Positions 33,800-45,189 of a stretch of 64,000 nt of DNA are shown in pieces. Position numbers and translations under genes: made by a program. The DNA is from Angiostrongylus vasorum. Lineage: Eukaryota; Nematoda; Chromadorea; Rhabditida; Metastrongylidae. The stretch is from contig JADANN010000322.1 in the NCBI GenBank assembly GCA_018806985.1, forward strand, positions 372,001-436,000, read 5' to 3'. Under the pieces are notes generated by a model that did no database searches, was not told where the DNA came from, and worked only from the letters and a program-made list of their open reading frames with translations. Positions within the stretch are counted from its first letter, which is position 1, and the number at the start of each line of letters is the position of its first letter.

Positions 33800-34100
33800 G
33801 ATATAGTACTTACTACTTAGGATGGACTGTCATCACCAAGGCAAATCATTATTAGTGGGTAATCAGGAAGAGTCATCCTTTATAAAAGACGCAATGCCGA
33901 GTGAGGTTCTCATTCGAGCTATCCTACACTCAGGGTTATTCGACTCAAACGACTACGAAGACCTACAACTGTGGACCATCGACTCAGACCACTGCTGTTC
34001 TGAAGAAGACGAGGACGTCGAAACGTTAAGCAAAGAAAAATTCATGTTAACCTCTTATAAACCGATTAATCCAGAAGTGTTTTCATTTTTTTACGCCAAG
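33800..34100 (+). mobile_element. Penelope-type 3'/terminal-repeat fragment
   Basis: A 176-codon frame at 33822-34352 opens with MDCHHQGKSLLVGNQEESSF and passes through WTIDSDHCCSEEDEDVETL, which is simply the hammerhead-like region read as protein. The same DNA block (GTGGACCATCGACTCAGA, GACGTCGAAACGTTA) recurs at 28010-28070 and 39540-39600. I therefore treat the frame as element sequence, not a host gene. Confidence 0.55.
34000..34027 (+). other. Hammerhead-like core, well preserved copy
   Basis: CTGAAGA (34000-34006), one extra A, GACG-AGGA-CGTC hairpin (34008-34019), GAAAC (34020-34024) and GTT (34025-34027). Position 7 of the CTGANGA box is variable in hammerheads, so the box is intact. 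Helix III would be reduced to about one base pair. The outer GCT/AGC pairing is weak here. Confidence 0.45.
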
Positions 34101-36190
34101 CGACAGCCGGTTTTGAGAAGTAAGCAAATACTTCGGACCTTGGTAGTTGGGACATCCACAGAGGAAACGATAAGTTTTCACCAGCTGAATCATTGTTGTT
34201 GTTATAGAAGCCAGCGAAACTTCTCTTTGATCCACAGAGATCGACAACTGCTATTGATAACAATCCGGAACGCCTTAATTTGGCAATTTGGATTTGCAGG
34301 AAAAGTCACGCTCGGTCAGCAAACACACAATGGCAGCGAGGAGATGTTGTGATGGATCCCTGCGCTGCAGCCAGCCGAATCTTCATAGGAATGGGCCTAT
34401 CTCCTTGAATGAGGGTTGCATGACGAGTCTATCACCTATCATAACGTTGGTAAGCATCAATAAACTCAAGATTCTCAACTACGGCGCCCGTTTTGGTGGT
34501 TGAAAGAGTGAATTCTTATGCACATTAAAACTGACAGCACCGTATACTCAAGAATTCTATGGAACCCTAATCCACGATTCGCACATCCCTAGACAAATGA
34601 GAGAGTTGACTGCATGAAGCCGACCGTGCTGATGTAGCGGCCTATTGTTCTCGTTGTTCTGTCAATTGTTGTGTTTGTTCACTGGAAAAACCAGATAAGT
34701 GAACAACGGCAGAAAACCAGTAAACTTAATATTTTTGCAACCAATAGGGGAAATCTCATTTTACCTTGAATTCATTCTTACTAGGCGCATGGGAAAACTC
34801 AAAACATTAATTTTGAAACCGACCGTCATTTAACCTCGATGCAAATTATATTTATTATTGATTATTTGTACTCAAAACATTAACGCTTGTTTGCCACGGA
34901 GTTTTTGTACAAACTACTCTATGAACATGTTTACTTTTTTCGTCACTTCTGCAGAATCTTTGGCGAACAGTCCATTGAAGAGGCCGGTTAGTTGTGTCAA
35001 AAGGGATTTGGAATGCGCAGAGTCAGTAATACTCTACAAGACATATAATCCGTTTTTAACTATCTTGTTTTGTTTCTTCTGCTGCAGATGTCGTCCAGAA
35101 CCATTTGTGCAAGGGGTAGATGTGCAACGCTAGCCGTTGAAGGTTACATGAAATGATTACTCACCAATACTGATGCGATCCTACTTTACGTAATAAAGAT
35201 TCCTTGAAAGTGGAGGTATAAGTGCAATGTCAGGAAATCGGTCGATTCGGTCGAAAATATTACTCATTCTATGAATCATTCTCGAATAAACGATGTAATC
35301 GGGCAAATTCAAAGAGAACCGTATTCCTCACCATTAAACTTGTAGTGGATGAGCGGTGCAATGAGAAATTTTGAAAAAAAGTCTTACACTCGGACCAAGT
35401 AATTTCTTCTGTCTGGAAAACATAGAACATTGCTTTATTGTTCACTCATAAGTTAGTTTCTTGCATTTCAGCAAAAACAAGATCTGAAGCTTGCACATCT
35501 TCACAGCAGAGAAAAAGAATTATTTTTCATACTTCAATTAGAAGACGAAAGATAGGTGATAGACTGTCTTCGCATTGTTCTTCAATGATCTGATTGTTCA
35601 TTTTTACGTCACCGTTTTCTCGAGAAGACCCGCTTCAGCTGGCCGATTGATTTTGACCTAACGTTCTAATTATCAATGTGGTGACAATCACAGGGGAACA
35701 GCTTGTTAAGCGCACATCAGAACTATGAACCAGAACTTGCACTTCTGCAAAAACATCGTCTGAAGCTTTCCCATCTTTATAGCAAGGGAAAACAATGATT
35801 TTTACGCTTTAATTAGAAGAAGAAGGAAATAAAAGAATCATCTAAAATATCTGCCTTAACAGTGCTGAAACAAAAACCCAACCAAGTACAGTTCTCTTCG
35901 ATCGCCACAAAAGATTCTTCATGCTCCTCTCAAAAACCACTTCGCCTGACGAAAACTCCATTGATGAAAACTCGTTTTCACATTTCAGGTTTTTAGAATA
36001 AAAGAAGCCGACAATAAAAAGTGGGAAAATTAACGGTCATCAACAAGTGGCTTTTTTGTAAAATTTGAGATTCGTACTAGCGAATTTCAGAGTTCTAATG
36101 TTTTTCTTTTCTCACTTCTAGATCCCTTTTTTCGTCTGCTTATTAGCTGCGTAAGAATACTCTGCCCTCAAATGTATGAGAGGAATGTGT
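34101..36190. other. Intergenic stretch without recognised gene
   Basis: Unidentified DNA. Exon-like pieces follow AG acceptors at 34954 and 35087 (for example a frame ending CRPEPFVQGVDVQR at 35133), but no gene model holds together. A degenerate tandem duplication lies at 35467-35840. Confidence 0.35.
35467..35840 (+). repeat. Degenerate direct duplication, two ~95 bp copies
   Basis: Positions 35467-35562 and 35738-35835 align with roughly three quarters identity: GCAAAAACAAGATCTGAAGC against GCAAAAACATCGTCTGAAGC, and CAATTAGAAGACGAAAG against TAATTAGAAGAAGAAGG. Spacing is about 271 bp. No family recognised. Confidence 0.6.
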
Positions 36191-36194
36191 TAAT

Positions 36195-36560
36195 TTTATT
36201 CGATTCCTCCCAACGGTTTACCGTCTCATTGTGGCTGGGAGGTCTTCCTGGGTGTCAGACTGCGATGTACAGCGGGGGGATTCGTCCTATTCGTCCTCCC
36301 AGCAAGGTCTCCTAAGCTGAGAAGGAGTCCGGCGTTTCCATCAGGAAGCCTAGCTAAAAGTAAACCAATACCAGGATCCACCACTGTCTTGGTATCAAAG
36401 TCGCATGGTGGTAAATCTCGCTCTGATCCACAAGGGCTGCTACCGCCTGTTGTGGTGACGACCTGGGGCAGACTTTGGCCAGGCTGACCTCGGGACTCCA
36501 GGAAACCACAATGACTTAACCAGCAAATCTTTGAAAAATGGTGATTATGCTGGGGCCCGC
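36195..36560 (-). repeat. Unclassified interspersed repeat R4, copy 1
   Basis: Matches 54795-55140 in the opposite orientation over most of its length. Shared blocks include GTGGATCCTGGTATTGGTT, CCCCCCGCTGTA and CGGTAAACCGTTG. It is GC-rich against its surroundings. The 112-codon minus frame at 36226-36564 lies in it and is not conserved in the other copy. It may be a SINE or an untranslated part of a larger retroelement. Confidence 0.75.
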
Positions 36561-37019
36561 ACAATTAGTGAGGACGGGCCATTCAAGTATCAAGTAATTA
36601 TCAATTATTATTCAATTAAAGTTATTTTAACGCTTGATGAGGGACAATAAATGAACACACCTGATACGACATCGATTCTCAATTTTTCTTTTGGGAGTGG
36701 AAACAGCGATTTTCAATCGTTCTTTGATTATTTGAGCCACTCTGGTCGAGAAAACGGTGAGAAGACTGCAAATTGTCTATTTCGAGTCGAGATACTAATT
36801 TGGCGCAGTTATGACAAACAGAGTTAATCTCCGCTGTTTACGAAAGCGAAAGTACTTTGGACCGGCCACGTGCGCAAGTGAAGTCTAAACTTTCACCCAA
36901 AAAAAGAGAAAAAATAATAAAATCCTGGCAAACAAATGAAATCATGTTAGTAGAACCACTACTCTTCTCTGTCACATTGTTTTAAAAAAGAAACAGTGAA
37001 GGATAAGCCGCTTGATACA

Positions 37020-37200
37020 GTCTCTCTCAGTGATGCTCTCTACACTTGACTCTATAACTATTCGTGTAGACGGGTGTAAACATATTTGGGCTATACAATG
37101 ACCTTCGGTGGCCAGTCAATTTACCCGTCCCAGACACGTTTGGTAACAACATTCCTACAGCGAAAAGATGGAGACATTGGTTAAGGCAGAATCTGCTATC
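37020..37200 (-). repeat. SINE family S2, old copy
   Basis: Recognisable S2 body words in order (ATACAATGACCTTCGGTGGC, CGTCCCAGACACGTTTGGTA, GATGGAGACATTGG) with heavy divergence. Confidence 0.5.
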
Positions 37201-37434
37201 CGAGCAGTGGCCACGTACCTACTACACGATATCCCCAACCATCGCACTCTATGCATTTCTACGTAAGATGAATTGAAAATCGAAGCTAAGTACGCAAATA
37301 CATGCAGTAACGTTGTTTAAGCCATCCCTTTTTCGGCTTGGATTTGCTGTAGTCTGCATCATAAACTATCAAAAATGCACATTGCAAGGAAGGCATTTGT
37401 CATTTTTTTTGTATTTCACCATATTCTTGTAAGA

Positions 37435-37810
37435 GGGCATATAGCACGGTTGTATTGATGTCCGTCATCACGAGCATGGTGCTAATTCGATTCCACTCAC
37501 GCCAACCAAGCTTCTCATCCCTCAGGGGTCGTGAAATTGGTATCTTACTTCCTGGCAAAAACCCACTATCTGAAATCCAACTGGTAACACCCCCAGCCCC
37601 GCTACCCCAGCACTCCAGAGAGAGTCGACTCGACCCGACAATTCTACGAAATTCAAGATGACGTGAAAATCTTCAAGCAGCCGAAGCCACACTAAATTTG
37701 GAAGAAATTCGTGGATGATGGATGCGAGGGAACAAATTTAATTTGAGGAATGCTAGGCTTCACACAGTACACGTGAAGAAGGGTCACATAAAAGTAGAGA
37801 AAAAAATATT
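37435..37810 (+). repeat. SINE family S3 copy
   Basis: The head is GGGCATATAGCACGGTTGTA, the B-box-like segment GGTGCTAATTCGATTCC and the body GGTCGTGAAATTGGTATCTT, ending in GTGAAGAAGGGTCACATAAA near 37790. Internal deletions are present compared with 48210. Confidence 0.85.
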
Positions 37811-38149
37811 CTCTGTAATAATATCTGAAACTTGTTTAGCTTCGAATTTTTTAAATGTAAGATGGCGTTCAACGAATGCAGAACTACATCTGATTGAAAA
37901 TGAAAATCAATTAAGTTTAGGCTCATTTGCGATACATTTCGTGATACTTCTTAAGGATAAATTCTAGCTCATTTTCTCACGTCAAAATCTAATACGGGGC
38001 AATGAGGCCTCACGTTTATCAACTATGACGATCAAAGACTAACGCGTAGTTAGGACCGTGTCTTATAGAGGAAGGTCTAAAAAGAAGTATACGTGTTGCG
38101 CTTTCCATGGTATTATTTTGAGCCGAAAACTTTTCAACAATTTTTTTTC

Positions 38150-38450
38150 ACCTTAGTTTTATAAGAGCTGTCATTATCAACTGTGCAGATCCCCGAACTT
38201 TCCGAATTTCATTCATTTTCTTCCAATTCATCGTCCACAAAGCGTTCGAGCATTTTACTTCGTCTTCTACTTGAATATTGCGTTTCTTCATGAACATCCT
38301 AGAATGCTGTTCGAGATGATGCTCCATGAAGTCTTGAGATAGCCAGGCTGGAGCTTTCACATTTGAATTGAAAGAGAGAGCTGTGGAGGGAGGGAGGAAA
38401 TCGTACCAGCACCATGCTTCAAGATGGATTACATTGCCAACCACTGCACT
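38150..38450 (-). repeat. Diverged S3-related SINE or relative
   Basis: On the minus strand GGCTATCTCAAGACTTCATG and CTCGAACAGCATTCTAGGAT echo the S3 body (CTATCTCATGACTCC, CTCGAGAAGCATTTTATGAC). A similar diverged copy lies at 45935-46200. The 98-codon frame over it is not considered a gene. Confidence 0.5.
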
Positions 38451-39081
38451 AAAATCATGGGAAATGCTATGAAGAAAAAAACATCAGAATCTTCGGGAAA
38501 CCATTTGTACGCTTGTGATGATAAAGTTTTTTCATTGTTATGAAGGCAGCGCGTGATAGACACCCATGGGTCCAATCTTCAGTATTCGTAAGAATCACCG
38601 TCTTACTGGAAAAGCTGCTCTTGTAACGCATGCAGCCTCCCGGAAAAACCTTAAGCTGGATTTTCGTTAAAGAGGTAAACATTTTAGTGAGAAGAAAGGA
38701 CGATAGATCTTCAGGCAGCTGCTGATTATCTCCCGATCACTTCCATATATGGCAATGGCAAAACAACAGAAGGAATTGCTTGCTTGAAGCTTGTTTGCTT
38801 TGTTTGGGCCAGTTTTCTTGGCATTTGTCTAGTTGAATGCTTAATTTGCAGCGATGGCCGAACAAGTTAAGGTGACGATTGCTCAGTTACAATTTTTCCT
38901 TTGTACATAAAAAATCTATCTTATAATAGTCGAGTGATTTAGAAAGCTGTAGAATACTAGAAATTCAATTTCTGCTTAATTTTTATCACGTTATCACTGG
39001 GTGGTGTTCTAGAAGGTAAGGAGAATCTGTCTTGATTCATTTCCACCTTGGTTCGATGAGTACACCACAGATTACTCCTTG

Positions 39082-39640
39082 TGTTATTAAGCTGACACGA
39101 GGTTGGTATGAAATATTTATTCGGCTAACGTTTCGACGTCTTCGTCTTCTTCAGAGCCGCATTGATCCGAGTTGATGATCCACAATTGGTCGTCCACGCG
39201 ATGTGGGTGTTCGTTGTCCCATCGAGTCGAATCTAATGGAGTTGAGCACCGATCGAATGGACAATCTCACTATAAAACCAACTTTTACTTAACTTTTACA
39301 TAAATATTATGTAGATGTATTATTACGATTGTGCCAACTAGTATACCACCGACCGCTACGAGACGCACTGCAAGCCAAAGAGCAAATCAGATCGTATTGA
39401 AGGGCGGGAAACAACCAGTATTCTTCCTGCATAAAAGGGCACCGCGAAGTGAGATTATCCACTCCATCGGTGCTCCACTTCAACAGATTCGTCTTAGTGC
39501 AATAGCGAGTACCCACATCGCAAGGACAACCACCTGTGGACCATCGACTCAGATCACTCCGGCTCCAAAGAAGAAGAAGAAGACGTCGGAACATTAGTCG
39601 AGTAAATATTTCTTACGAACCACGTATCAGCTGAACAACA
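39082..39640. repeat. 560 bp foldback element with ~190 bp inverted arms
   Basis: The left arm 39082-39272 and right arm 39449-39640 are imperfect reverse complements (roughly 75-80 percent by eye). Shared blocks, read inward, are AAATATTTA, GACGTCTTC, GATGTGGGT, GAGCACCGAT and AATCTCACT. Each arm carries a hammerhead-like core (39121-39160 on minus; decayed at 39562-39600 on plus). The 176 bp centre is AT-rich. The arms match the Penelope-type relics at 28010 and 33970, suggesting two opposed terminal repeats. Confidence 0.82.
39121..39160 (-). other. Hammerhead-like core in left foldback arm
   Basis: Read on the minus strand: GGCT, CTGAAGA (39154-39148), one A, GACG-AAGA-CGTC hairpin, GAAAC (39134-39130), GTT, AGCC. 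The GGCT and AGCC flanks give a perfect 4 bp helix I, making this the most complete arrangement in the window. Confidence 0.5.
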
Positions 39641-41441
39641 CGAGAATGACATTGATTATTTGGGCCGAGGATAAATAAAAGTCGGGTTTTAGAAACCACC
39701 TATAGGTTACAGACGACTTACTTTGGACAATTTAGTTGTTAAAGCTTACTCAGAGAGTAGATTAGTGCGATGACCCATGCGCGAACAAGATCTGGCAGGG
39801 TGAGAACTTATTCCCCTACTTGAGTGAAGTTACCCGACAAGATTTTTTCTAGTGACTGCTTGTTTTTTTAGTCCCTGATTTTAGAAGTAAATTTACACTG
39901 GGTTAGTTTATTTTAGTCTAAAGGAAACAACTTTGTATTGCTTCCTTTTGTTTTTAAAAACCACTTCACGGTAAAACACTTTCATGGAAAAACAACTACA
40001 AAATAGCTCTTGTTTGACTAAGTCTAATCTTTTTATGTAAGTTGTATCCAAACCACATTTTTTATACGGAAGAAATCACTTGATCTGCTTAACGCAATAT
40101 GATTTTGCAGTAGAATAGAATCTCTGTGTAGATGTTCTTTTCTCATAGAAGGAAAACACTTTATTTCGAAGACAGAAAAAAATTCTTTCTCGAATGATAA
40201 AACTATATTTTTCCATGTTTTTTTGCCACGATGATGTCCAAACGTCGTCGACCAAAACTTTTTGAGCGAGCACCGTCAAAACCAGAAAGATACATGAACT
40301 GTAAGCAGTTTGCGATGTTTAGAACAAAAGAAAACGGTCGACGATTAACTCGCTCTCGGATCCAATTCAAGGACGAAATACGTTAAAAATTTTTGAAACT
40401 GATAGAAGAGAAACAAAGCAGTGAAAGTGGCAGATATTATTAGTTAAGTAAGAGAACAAGATGAACACCTGACCGCGTAAAACGTTAGAGAAGGGAAAAT
40501 TTTCATGCGAAGCCCGCCCCGATTAATTAGAACATTCCGCAGAGTTCTCTACACAAACCTCAACAGCGAACCACTTCCGAGTTTTATACAGAGACGTCAT
40601 ATATCACAGCTGAAATGTCAAGTTGTTTTTTGCCGATGAAATAAAGAATTCCTTCTTGCTTTTGTAGTGGCATCATCAACAAGTAATCGTATTGGTAACC
40701 GATCAATCAGATCTCTTCATTGTTCCGCAGAAATGCAATTAAAGTGACTCAATATGAATAAGATGCAGAAGACTTGTTCACTTAGTGAAATGGGAAAATT
40801 CTCCCAGTAAAGGATTCGGAATGTTAAGTGTTCCTGTAAAAATAAAGGTCTCTTCTAAAAGTATTCTTCACTACATCAAAAGTGAAAGACGTTAGAAATG
40901 CTAAAGCAGGAATTTTATTTTCTGGGGAAATTGAACTTGTATTGAAATAGAAGAACACTGATAATGGATGAACCCAAAAAGAAACAATCACCAGTCACTT
41001 TGGTAGTTGTACAGTTCTTATTTTTTATTCTACGTTATCCCCAGCATTTCTTCGAATCGATTCTTTCTCTTATTTCAACATCCTTGCAGATGATCAGGTT
41101 TGTATGTGGGTCCGGATGCCGCTTGATATAGTGTGTGTTGGTTGAGCGCGGTTTCCCTTAGAATCTCGAGATATCAGTGTTAGAGCGTTCGCACACTTTC
41201 ATCTTCCAGCTGACCATCGTTCAGGGCAGAAAAAGAGGTTCCTACTGTTCGACTAAAATCACTTAAAAACAGAAGTGATTCTTGTGTTAGGCTGATCATA
41301 TTATGTAGAAAAGCGTAGCAGGTGGAATCTCTAAACATCTAAAACCATAAAAAGAGGCTTTAAGCGTTGAGAATTTCAGTTTGTTACCGTAGAAAGCATA
41401 GAACAGCCAGAATTTTTTATAAATTCAAGAGTTAGCTCTTC
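39641..41441. other. AT-rich intergenic stretch
   Basis: No gene, SINE or retroelement recognised. The 67-codon minus frame at 40076-40279 shows no motif. Poly-T and poly-A tracts are common. Confidence 0.4.
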
Positions 41442-41813
41442 ATGAATAGCATGCCAACCACGGAATCCATTTCTGCATTTTTTTTCAATTCCGATCTAAC
41501 AATCCGAAGCTCGAACAAATTCGATTACACAGTCTGTACTTGGCAAGTAGTCATTTGCTGCATGTCGATGCGAAAATTGAGGGAAAAAATTTCGAGTCTC
41601 CACAGACTGTTTGCATTGGAAAGACAATTTGTATCTAGTCTAACAGCTCATGCAAACGGTATCAGAGGTGTGAACGATCATTTTCTCAATGCCGTCTTGT
41701 CAAGAGCTTCACACAAGTCGTCAGTGCGTAGACTGTGGAAGCGCGCGCGGGGAAGTTTATTGAAGAATTACCAAATCGTCCACGAAAGAACTGCAAAACC
41801 AAACCAGAACTGA
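41442..41813 (+). other. Unidentified 123-codon open frame upstream of peroxidase gene
   Basis: ATG to TGA, uninterrupted, with a basic C-terminal half reading FALERQFVSSLTAHANGIRG and SSVRRLWKRARGSLLKNY. No signal peptide or recognised domain. It lies 345 bp before the peroxidase ATG on the same strand. It could be a real small gene or an exon; I found no supporting partner. Confidence 0.25.
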
Positions 41814-42112
41814 AAGGGAAACTTGCGCATTAAAATGTGCCCCGATAAATTACAACTTTATGTTCATAAACATGATTTCTTTTTATTTTTTGAGGTGTTC
41901 GGTTCATGATCACATTTCTGTGGTCGTGCCAGTTTTGTGTTTCAGTTCGTGTTCGTATTTTCGATAGTGGGTAGTGATTTTTGTGTGTATTTGGTGTATA
42001 TGTGTGAACGTGAGTTTCTGTGTGTCTGTACGATGTTGTTGTAGTGGTAGGTGGTATTGTCCTTTGACACCGCCCCGCTCTCTTGCAAGTCTCTAACCAC
42101 TGCTTGGCGCAG

Positions 42113-42120
42113 TATATAAG
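42113..42120 (+). promoter_or_regulatory. TATA box of glutathione peroxidase gene
   Basis: TATATAAG, 38 bp before the ATG at 42158. With initiation about 30 bp downstream the 5' UTR would be only a few bases long, so trans-splicing or another start is possible. Confidence 0.5.
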
Positions 42121-42157
42121 GAGGTGTCCAAGGTGGTAGGCAATCGCGTCGCCCATC

Positions 42158-44040
42158 ATGTTCTTCTTGCTATCGCTCATCTTGTACGTTGTAGTTCTCA
42201 TCATCGCTCAGCCAGGTATTAGCAGCAACATTCGGGAGCATAAACTAACGCAAACACTAATGAATTTGTCATTTCAGTGGTTCTTCTTTTGAAAGTCTCG
42301 TTGAATAAAAATACATTTAAGGTCCAAAATTGATTGATGAAACGACACGATGGAGTCAGTGCAAAGACTTAAATCAGTCCATCTACGATTTTCAGGTGGA
42401 AACCCTTCAAGGAGAATTTACTGATTTATCACAGTACAAAGGACAAGTCCTCTTGGTAATAAACGTCGCCACCTTCTGTGGTAATTCTTCTTGTTCATTA
42501 TAATCTTTCTTCTTTAATTCTTCTCTTAGTATTATGTGAACATAATCTAGTCTACCGCCCGCAGAGTGTCAGTACAGTGAACTCTGTGTTGTTGTTTTCT
42601 AAGCACTATTCACACAAATAATTTCGCAGAATTTGTTTTAAAAGAAAGAAGATAAAGATGGGTGTCGGTCGACCGCGCTCCATTTTTTCACACTTCCATT
42701 AGTTCGCTTTCTTTACACAACCGGTCGAGGACAATTTTCCACGACTTCTCCAATTGATTCATGCGTAGACCCTCTAAACACACGAGAGTACCGTGTCCCA
42801 AAAAAGAATTCTGTAAAGGAATGATTCTCTCTAAATGCAACACATTATTTCTCTTAGAAATAATAACTGGAAACGGTGATATCGTCAGATTTATTGACGG
42901 TTTCAGCTTACACGCAACAATACACCGATTTCAACCCGCTGATCGAGAAAAACGTAAACGGCGGTTTCACAATTCTAGCTTTTCCCTGTAACCAGTTCTA
43001 CTTACAGGTGAGAAGATATCCAATTCACCTGTACCGCGCCGTCACAACAAAAGCGGTCTTTTAAATTTGTTAAAATGTTTTTTCTTGCCATCATATTCTT
43101 TCAACTACAGGAACCAGCCGAAAATCATGAACTAATGAATGGAATTATGTACGTTCGACCAGGCAATGGATGGAAGCCTCATCAGAACCTCCACATTTAT
43201 GGAAAGATTGACGTTAACGGCGAAAATCACCATCCTCTTTATGAATTCTTGAAGGTTTTAGTTGATCTTATCACATTGGAATCACCCACTTATGTTATTT
43301 GGACCAGAAAATGACTTTAAAGCATCTCATGGCGATTTTTGCTTTGATTTCATGACGAACGCACACATGAGTCTCATGATGTCCCCATACCAATTAGAAT
43401 CTTGTTGCTCGCTGTGTATGCGTTCCTTTCTCTTTATCATCACGTACAATACGCACTTACTCAGATGGCCCTCGTCTATTCAGTTTAATGCCATCCATGG
43501 CACTCCATGCCGAAGCATTCGGCAAAGGAGTCCCTGCGTTAAAATTAGCTTAACAGCAACGGCCTAGTCGTTCAAATACCTAACAATATGAAATTACTCC
43601 ATGCTAGATGCTATTTCTAGTGAGAGGAGGATGGGGAAAATGGGCAGCTGCTTGCCTGTAGGACTTGGGACCAAGGTTCACCTATGCATCATTTTTGATG
43701 CAGAACTGTTAGAAGAGTGTGAAAAGCATATTATTTTCACAGATAGATAAGCCTTGCAGGAGAGCTGTCCACAAACCGTGGAAAAGATTGGAAAGACCGA
43801 TGAGCTGATGTACAATCCTGTTCGAGCACATGATATCACGTGGAACTTTGAGAAATTCCTCATTGACAGAAAGGTTACAATTTACAATATTCTTCATATT
43901 AAAGAACTTTTCATTATGAGAAATTCTTCTTTAAACAACATTTGTAGGGTCGTCCTCGTTTCCGTTTCCATCCTACAGCATGGAGTCACGGTGATGTCAT
44001 ACAACCTTTCATCAACCAACTCATGAATGAGAGCCCATAA
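42158..44040 (+). CDS. gpx: Secreted glutathione peroxidase, cysteine type
   Basis: Exons are 42158-42215, 42322-42480, 42907-43007, 43111-43254, 43760-43873 and 43948-44040. All phases agree and give 222 aa. The enzyme family reduces hydrogen and lipid peroxides using glutathione or thioredoxin. Residues 1-18 are a hydrophobic signal peptide ([17 protein letters not shown]), so the protein is probably secreted. The active-site loop is NVATFCAYTQQY with Cys72 where vertebrate enzymes have selenocysteine. The rest of the catalytic set is present: Gln102 in FPCNQF, and Trp182-Asn183 in [24 protein letters not shown] and [12 protein letters not shown] are family hallmarks. Length matches secreted nematode GPX. 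Intron 1 uses a TTTAAG acceptor. A role in protecting the parasite surface from host oxidants is inference. The symbol is the family name; the orthologue number is not assigned. Confidence 0.95.
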
Positions 44041-44270
44041 AATTCCTAATACCGATCAGATCTGACTCAATTTTTTGCGTTTCCATACTGCATTCATTGT
44101 GGGCGATCTAGCTATTCGTGAGTTTAGCCTGTTCATGAGTTTTTTTTAGATTAATCCACGCTTTCTTGTCTCACAGTCACCCTTGCACTACAGCGCTCCA
44201 TTGTCGGGTTGTAGAATAACGTTTTATGTTAATAGAATAATATTCAGACAGTTCTATAATTTTGTATGCC

Positions 44271-44276
44271 AATAAA
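44271..44276 (+). terminator. Polyadenylation signal AATAAA
   Basis: Canonical hexamer 231 bp after the peroxidase stop codon, in AT-rich DNA; the most likely 3' end signal for that gene. Confidence 0.6.
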
Positions 44277-44544
44277 TTCGTTTTATCTCCCCTTTTTCTG
44301 TTATTCTTTGTTGATAATATAAAAATAGTATAACGATTTTTTTTCTTTAACATTTTGAAAAAAATAGGCGCAGTATGAAATGTACGAAACCGGTGATCCA
44401 CAGATTATTTAAAACGTTGATTTTTCGGTGGGATTCTATTTTGATCTTACTGAAATGTTAATGAAACATAGCTAATTGGAACTATCCACTTCATTGCTTG
44501 GAAAAGGAGGTGGGATGAGGATTTTTCCCACCTAACAAGAAAGG

Positions 44545-44760
44545 ATTAACGGAGGAGCATTTGGTGTTGATTATTCTCACTGTAATGTAATCGACTGCAT
44601 TAAGCATCGTCAGCCTAGGTGAATGCACACTTGGACAATATAATGAGTGGTGAAGGCCTACCGACCTCTATAGTCGCTACTTTTATCCTCTCAGACAAGT
44701 CTGTTACAAATGAACTAACCTCAAAGGGATGGAGAGATTTGCTGATCTGCTCGAAGTACT
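44545..44760 (-). repeat. SINE family S2, diverged copy
   Basis: S2 body in order: GAGCATTTGGTGTTGATTAT, GACTGCATTAAGCATCGT, TATCCTCTCAGACAAGTCTG, CTCAAAGGGATGGAGAG. The tRNA-like head is lost. Confidence 0.7.
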
Positions 44761-44980
44761 TTTACCCATAATCTGAGACTGCTGATGAATATGCCAGTTC
44801 TTCGATAATTGTCAAAAAAGGGATTGAGCACTTAAGAAGCTTATGAGTGAGACTTGTGTCTTTTTGCTACATAAAAGTGCACTTATTTTTTTCGAGGGTT
44901 GCTTTCATTTTTCACGACTATCTTCCTAAAACAACTTGTCCTTACCAACGAAATTCTGCTCGTTTGGTCTCTTTGCTCCT

Positions 44981-45189
44981 CTAATAGAGCGTTGACAACA
45001 AAAAAGTGAGAAGAAGGCATATATGTATATTTAACGCTGCAAGGCCAAATTCTTTTGGGCTTCTGTAGCTGTAAGTCATTTGCTCGTCAGTGGGATAGAA
45101 AATGTAAAGCGAAAGTTGAAGGAGCATCCAGTTTGTTTTTACCACAGTTCTGTTGTTTGACAACATTGTGACATTCACTCGATAAACCT
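44981..45189 (-). other. Possible terminal exon, hydrophobic C-terminus
   Basis: On the minus strand an acceptor (TACTCAAG) precedes 45189, and a 68-codon frame runs to a stop at 44981. It reads VYRVNVTMLSNNRTVVKTNW, then LLQLSLYIFYPTDEQMTYSY, ending CLLLTFLLSTLY. Two N-glycosylation-type sites (NVT, NRT) suggest an extracytoplasmic segment before a possible C-terminal hydrophobic anchor. No family recognised. Confidence 0.3.
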
